A DNA stretch of 48,078 nucleotides from a bacterium (GTDB lineage: Bacteria > Joyebacterota > Joyebacteria > Joyebacterales > Joyebacteraceae), in the NCBI GenBank assembly GCA_025774245.1, contig JALGWI010000026.1:1-48078 (forward strand). The letters run 5' to 3'. A program made the translations under genes and the position numbers. Positions within the stretch are counted from its first letter, which is position 1. The number at the start of each line of letters is the position of its first letter. Positions 44,801-48,078 of the stretch are shown here, piece after piece. The notes under the pieces are model-generated. The model was given only the letters and a program-made list of their open reading frames with translations. It ran no database searches and was not told where the DNA came from.

Positions 44801-45355
44801 ATGTCAAGAACGCTTGCCGGTGTGCTGGCAGGACTGCTGGTGCTCGCCGCGACGGGCGTCGCTACCGCAGGCATTCCGGACCCCGATCTTTCCTTTGCGG
44901 ATATTGGGCCGGATCCTGGTATGACGACGTGCCCTGCGGGCGACGGACCGCTCTACGAGTACATCAAGGTGACCGCGAAGAGGGCTGACACGACCCCGAT
45001 CGAGGGGATTCCGTACAACAGCTTCTTCTTCACGGTGACCGGTGGCGACTGCACCTTCCACCATGTCGATGCGGAGACCGATCTCAATGGCGAGATCCGT
45101 TTCGAGGTGCAGGGTGCCGAGACCATCCAGGGCACCATCACGATCGGTGTGCAGATCTACACCGTGGTGCTGACGGACAGTGACACCCTGGATTGCATCA
45201 CCTTCGACAACAACCTTGATGACCAGGTGAGTCTGCAGGACTTCACGCTCTTCTCGGGTGGCTACGGTGGCACCGACCCGCTCCTCGACTACAACTGGGA
45301 CGGAAACGTAGCTCTGCAGGACTTCACGCTGTTCTCGGCTCACTACGGTCACTAG
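44801..45355 (+). CDS. Secreted protein with C-terminal dockerin-like doublet
   Basis: The 184-residue protein has a signal peptide (LAGLLVLAATGVATA), a central beta-rich Ig-like part (about 30-130), and two C-terminal repeats of dockerin type: FDNNLDDQVSLQDFTLFSGG and DYNWDGNVALQDFTLFSAHY, each with a Ca-binding loop followed by a helix. Dockerins dock onto cohesin domains in extracellular complexes. No classical cohesin is seen, but four unknown secreted proteins flank it. It lacks the WGxIKxLY ending of those proteins. TAAGGAGGT precedes the ATG. Confidence 0.85.
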   Translation: MSRTLAGVLAGLLVLAATGVATAGIPDPDLSFADIGPDPGMTTCPAGDGPLYEYIKVTAKRADTTPIEGIPYNSFFFTVTGGDCTFHHVDAETDLNGEIRFEVQGAETIQGTITIGVQIYTVVLTDSDTLDCITFDNNLDDQVSLQDFTLFSGGYGGTDPLLDYNWDGNVALQDFTLFSAHYGH

Positions 45356-45562
45356 TTGACCGGCGGTCTGTACGGGCGTGGTTGTGTGGCGTTGATGGTG
45401 TGCACGACGCTTTCGTTCTGTTTCCCGACTCAGGCTTTTGATGGAACGAATGTGACCAACGTCCATGGGGGAGGTGGTGCCTCAGCAAATACTTACCGCT
45501 TGTGGTGCTGTACTGCTCTGTGACCGTTTAACTCATCTTTGTGACGTTTGAGGAGACAGGAA

Positions 45563-46165
45563 ATGAAGAGACTTCTTGTTGTTCTCCTGATCGCCGCGCT
45601 TGCGGTTCCTGCTCTCGCGGGTGAGAACGAGCTGCTGGCGATCTTCCTGAGTGCCGACGACGATACGGGCGACGACGTCGTCAACGAGGTCTGCCCCGGC
45701 ATCAACGAGACGTTCAACGTCTACGTCTGCTTTGATCGCTTCGGCGACGGCGGCGGCATGCTCGGTGCTGCTTTCATGTTCAACAGGACCTTTGGCGGCT
45801 TCAAGCTGACCCAGATGAACCTGCTTCCGGGCCTCGATTTCGGCGACGTCGAGACCGACGGCTGGGCCATCACGGCTGGCGCCAACTGCCAGTACCCGGA
45901 CGCCAACGGCGTCCTCGTGGCTGCCACGTGCCAGTACCTGTACCTGGGCACGCCCGGTACGATCACGGTTCTTCCGCATCCGATCGATGCCAACAGCGCT
46001 GCTGACTGCCAGAACGAGCTCGACTTCTGGTGCGTCGCTTCGGTGCTGTCGCACGGCGCTGCGGGCGGCTTCGGCGCCTGCGCGGCTCCGCCGGACGGCG
46101 ACTGCGAGCCCGAGAGCCCGGTCGAGGATTCCACCTGGGGTGGCATCAAGGCTCTCTATCGATAG
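45563..46165 (+). CDS. Secreted protein of unknown family, paralogue 2 (200 residues)
   Basis: Signal peptide (LLVVLLIAALAVPALA), then the shared domain with eight cysteines (NEVC, VYVC, ANC, ATC, ADC, FWC, GAC, GDC) and the ending STWGGIKALYR. It is closest to paralogue 4, with long stretches of near-identical DNA, so these arose by recent duplication. GAGGAG lies upstream of the ATG. The 207 bases before it are less GC-rich and show no clear promoter. Function unknown. Confidence 0.85.
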   Translation: MKRLLVVLLIAALAVPALAGENELLAIFLSADDDTGDDVVNEVCPGINETFNVYVCFDRFGDGGGMLGAAFMFNRTFGGFKLTQMNLLPGLDFGDVETDGWAITAGANCQYPDANGVLVAATCQYLYLGTPGTITVLPHPIDANSAADCQNELDFWCVASVLSHGAAGGFGACAAPPDGDCEPESPVEDSTWGGIKALYR

Positions 46166-46192
46166 CCGATCGTTCAGTGCTGCGACACGAGG

Positions 46193-46227
46193 AAGGGGCG
46201 GGCCCTCAGGGCATCGCCCCTTTCTTC
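46193..46227 (+). terminator. Intrinsic terminator after paralogue 2
   Basis: AAGGGGCG (46193-46200) pairs with CGCCCCTT (46215-46222) around a 14-base loop that can pair further, followed by TTCTTCTT. Confidence 0.75.
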
Positions 46228-46353
46228 TTGCAGGGGCGGAGGGTCAGGCGGGCCCGGGCCGTGGAGGTCCGGTGAGGCACCGCCGATCCGGGTGAGCGTG
46301 CGGGTCGTGAGACAGAGATTCACGGGACCGCCTCCAGGAAGGGGGATGGTGTC

Positions 46354-46956
46354 GTGAGACGGTTCCTCATCGCTGTGGTAGTGGCGGCGCTGGCGGTCCC
46401 GGCGTTCGCGATCGAGAACCAGAACTTGACGATCTTCCTCGATACCGACGGAGACACCTCCACCGAACCGGTGAACGAGGTGTGCCCGCCCACGAACGGC
46501 ACGTTCGACGTCTTCGTCTGCTTCGGTCAGTTCGGGGACGGCGGCGGCATGCTCGGCGCCGCCTTCGGGTTCGAGCGGACCTTCACGGGGTACAAGCTCA
46601 CGCAGACGAACCTCCTCGGCGGCCTCGACTTCGGCGACGTCGAGGTGGACGGCTGGGCCATCACGGCGGGAGCGAACTGCCAGTACCCCGACGCGACCGG
46701 GATCCTCGTGGCCGCCCAGGTGAGCTACCTCTACCTCGGTGTGCCGGGGAGCATCTCGGTCGTCCCGCACCCGATCGACCTCAACAGCGCGGCCGACTGC
46801 CTGAACGAGCTCGACTTCTGGTGCGTCCCCTCGGTCAACTCCCACGGTCTCTCCGGCAACTTCGGTGTCTGCACCGTCGCCCCCGACGGCAACTGCGAGC
46901 CGACCGTGCCGACGGAGGACAGGAGCTGGGGCTCCATCAAGGCTCTCTACCACTAG
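46354..46956 (+). CDS. Secreted protein of unknown family, paralogue 3 (200 residues)
   Basis: It starts at GTG 46354 after AGGAAGGGGG. Signal peptide (LIAVVVAALAVPAFA) and the shared domain, ending in RSWGSIKALYH. Seven cysteines: the ATC position is Ser here (AAQVSYLYLG), suggesting the ANC partner is left unpaired or pairs differently. Codon choice is more GC-rich than in paralogues 2 and 4, which fits an older split. Function unknown. Confidence 0.83.
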   Translation: MRRFLIAVVVAALAVPAFAIENQNLTIFLDTDGDTSTEPVNEVCPPTNGTFDVFVCFGQFGDGGGMLGAAFGFERTFTGYKLTQTNLLGGLDFGDVEVDGWAITAGANCQYPDATGILVAAQVSYLYLGVPGSISVVPHPIDLNSAADCLNELDFWCVPSVNSHGLSGNFGVCTVAPDGNCEPTVPTEDRSWGSIKALYH

Positions 46957-47322
46957 ACACCGCCCCGGCGAGATCCGAACCGACGTTCCAAAGCAGGGCG
47001 CGCCTCCCCGCGTCGTTGACGCGTACGCAGACCGGCAGCGGCCGCCGCGGCCGCGTGCTCGACGTGTTGCACAGGTTGCGACGTACGGGATGCGGCGGAA
47101 AGGCCGGCGGCTTGCGCTCTGCCGGCGCGCTTGGCAAAAAGGGGCTTTGCAGGAATCCCTCCGTGTGCTACATCAGGTGTCGAAGTCCCGTCGGTGGATG
47201 GACTGCTCCGAACGAGCGGCGTCCATGCGGACGCCCTGAATGCGAAGGGGGGAGCGATCGACCGATTGAGAGGGATGCGATGTGTGTTGAGCAGGCTACC
47301 GGCCCCAACGGAGGGTGATGTG
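46957..47322 (+). other. Intergenic region between paralogues 3 and 4
   Basis: No gene or terminator is recognisable in these 366 bases. A weak promoter-like pair, TTGCAG (47147-47152) and TACATC (47169-47174) with a 16-base spacer, is the only candidate signal for paralogue 4. Confidence 0.4.
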
Positions 47323-47925
47323 ATGAGACACTTGCTCGTCGTGCTGCTCGTGGCGGCGCTTGCCGTGTCGGTGACCGCCGAGGAGAACCCGAATCTCGCG
47401 ATCTTCCTCAGTGCCGACGACGATACTGCTAACGACGTCGTCAACGAGGTCTGCCCGAACATCAACGACACGTTCAACGTCTACGTCTGCTTTGACCGGT
47501 TCGGCGAGGGCGGCGGCATGCTGGGCGCTGCCTTCATGTTCGACAGGACCTTCGGCGGCTTCAAGCTGACCCAGACGAACCTGCTTCCGGGTCTCGACTT
47601 CGGCGACGTCGAGACGGACGGCTGGGCCATCACGGCCGGTGCGGAGTGCCAGTTCCCGGACGCCAACGGCGTCCTCATTGCTGCCACGTGCCAGTACCTG
47701 TACCTGGGCACGCCGGGAACGATCACGATCCTCCCGCACCCGATCGATGCCAACAGCGCAGCCGACTGCCTGAATGAGCTCGACTTCTGGTGCGTCGCTT
47801 CGGTGCTGTCGCACGAGTCCGAGGGTGGATTCGGCGCCTGCGCGGATCCGCCTGACGGCAACTGCGAGCCGCTGAGTCCGGTGGAGGAGGCAACCTGGGG
47901 GACCATCAAGTCGTTCTACAGGTAG
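47323..47925 (+). CDS. Secreted protein of unknown family, paralogue 4 (200 residues)
   Basis: Signal peptide (LLVVLLVAALAVSVTA), the shared domain with eight cysteines in the same places as paralogue 2, and the ending ATWGTIKSFYR. GGAGGGTG precedes ATG 47323; a longer frame upstream translates to unrelated sequence. Function unknown. Confidence 0.85.
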   Translation: MRHLLVVLLVAALAVSVTAEENPNLAIFLSADDDTANDVVNEVCPNINDTFNVYVCFDRFGEGGGMLGAAFMFDRTFGGFKLTQTNLLPGLDFGDVETDGWAITAGAECQFPDANGVLIAATCQYLYLGTPGTITILPHPIDANSAADCLNELDFWCVASVLSHESEGGFGACADPPDGNCEPLSPVEEATWGTIKSFYR

Positions 47926-47956
47926 TCTCCCGAGAGATCCAATGAGCATCCAGCTG

Positions 47957-47992
47957 ACGGGGCGGGCCATCGCGGCCCGCCCCGTTCTCTTC
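47957..47992 (+). terminator. Intrinsic terminator after paralogue 4
   Basis: A 12-base perfect stem (ACGGGGCGGGCC, 47957-47968, with its complement at 47974-47985) encloses a five-base loop and is followed by TCTCTTCT. The remaining bases to the window end show no gene. Confidence 0.85.
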
Positions 47993-48078
47993 TGCCCGGG
48001 CAAGCCCCACAGCGCTCCATGCGGTAAGTCTCTGGTCATCATACATATCGGATTGATGGAGTCGAGCTCCCGGGCCGG

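Noticed and set aside
45356-45562. Promoter for paralogue 2
   Set aside because: Several TTG words occur (TTGACC at 45357, TTGTGG at 45500), but none has a fair -10 at 16-18 bases.
43754-47925. CRISPR array or IS-related repeats in the secreted cluster
   Set aside because: The repeated DNA is whole coding genes with divergent spacers, and no transposase or short regular repeat is present.

Overview
The window is a GC-rich bacterial segment, almost entirely protein-coding and, except for one gene, all on the plus strand. It reads as a Gram-negative-type bacterium with an amino-acid- and fatty-acid-oxidising lifestyle: it carries a lipoprotein with a lipobox, a signal-peptide sulfatase, lspA and mltG. 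Archaeal-looking parts (an HMG-CoA synthase/thiolase/DUF35 set, HdrA, MvhD), dockerin-like repeats and a family of unknown secreted proteins suggest a deeply branching or uncultured lineage. An FCB-like or delta-like bacterium is my guess; no rRNA is present to settle it.

Bases 1-30186 form one long run of catabolic genes, most separated by fewer than 130 bases or overlapping by ATGA. First come electron-transfer flavoprotein (etfB partial, etfA) and an HdrA-type iron-sulfur flavoprotein. Next is a B12-dependent mutase whose active-site signature is that of isobutyryl-CoA mutase, a sulfatase, an apparently shortened B12-binding subunit, an acyl-CoA dehydrogenase and a metallo-beta-lactamase-fold hydrolase. 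A propionate branch follows: propionyl-CoA carboxylase in three polypeptides, methylmalonyl-CoA mutase large subunit (with no normal start codon), epimerase, and a leucine-dehydrogenase-like protein. After a PDZ/aspartyl-protease-like lipoprotein comes a leucine branch: archaeal-type HMG-CoA synthase, thiolase, DUF35 protein, methylcrotonyl-CoA carboxylase in three polypeptides, methylglutaconyl-CoA hydratase, and an isovaleryl-type acyl-CoA dehydrogenase. Butyrate kinase, a crotonase, a second leucine-dehydrogenase-like protein and biotin ligase close the run. Thymidine kinase, 3-hydroxyacyl-CoA dehydrogenase and another thiolase follow, ending at a terminator near 33650.

Read together, valine, isoleucine and leucine carbon can be drawn down to acetyl-CoA and succinyl-CoA. 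Two steps look unorthodox. The mutase could turn isobutyryl-CoA into butyryl-CoA, and the archaeal HMG-CoA synthase complex sits where HMG-CoA lyase would be expected. Both are inferences from residues and gene order.

Bases 33750-43580 are mostly housekeeping: mvhD-like (minus strand), yggS, yggT, purine nucleoside phosphorylase, ileS, a DksA-like zinc protein, lspA, a single-frame RluD-YqgF fusion, mltG, a small membrane protein and tRNA-Val(UAC).

Bases 43754-47925 hold four paralogous secreted proteins of unknown function that share a C-terminal W-G-x-I-K-x-[LF]-Y-[RH] ending. A secreted protein with a dockerin-like doublet lies among them, with two near-identical promoters and a possible small RNA nearby. 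Coordinates and motifs were read directly from the sequence; no database search was run.
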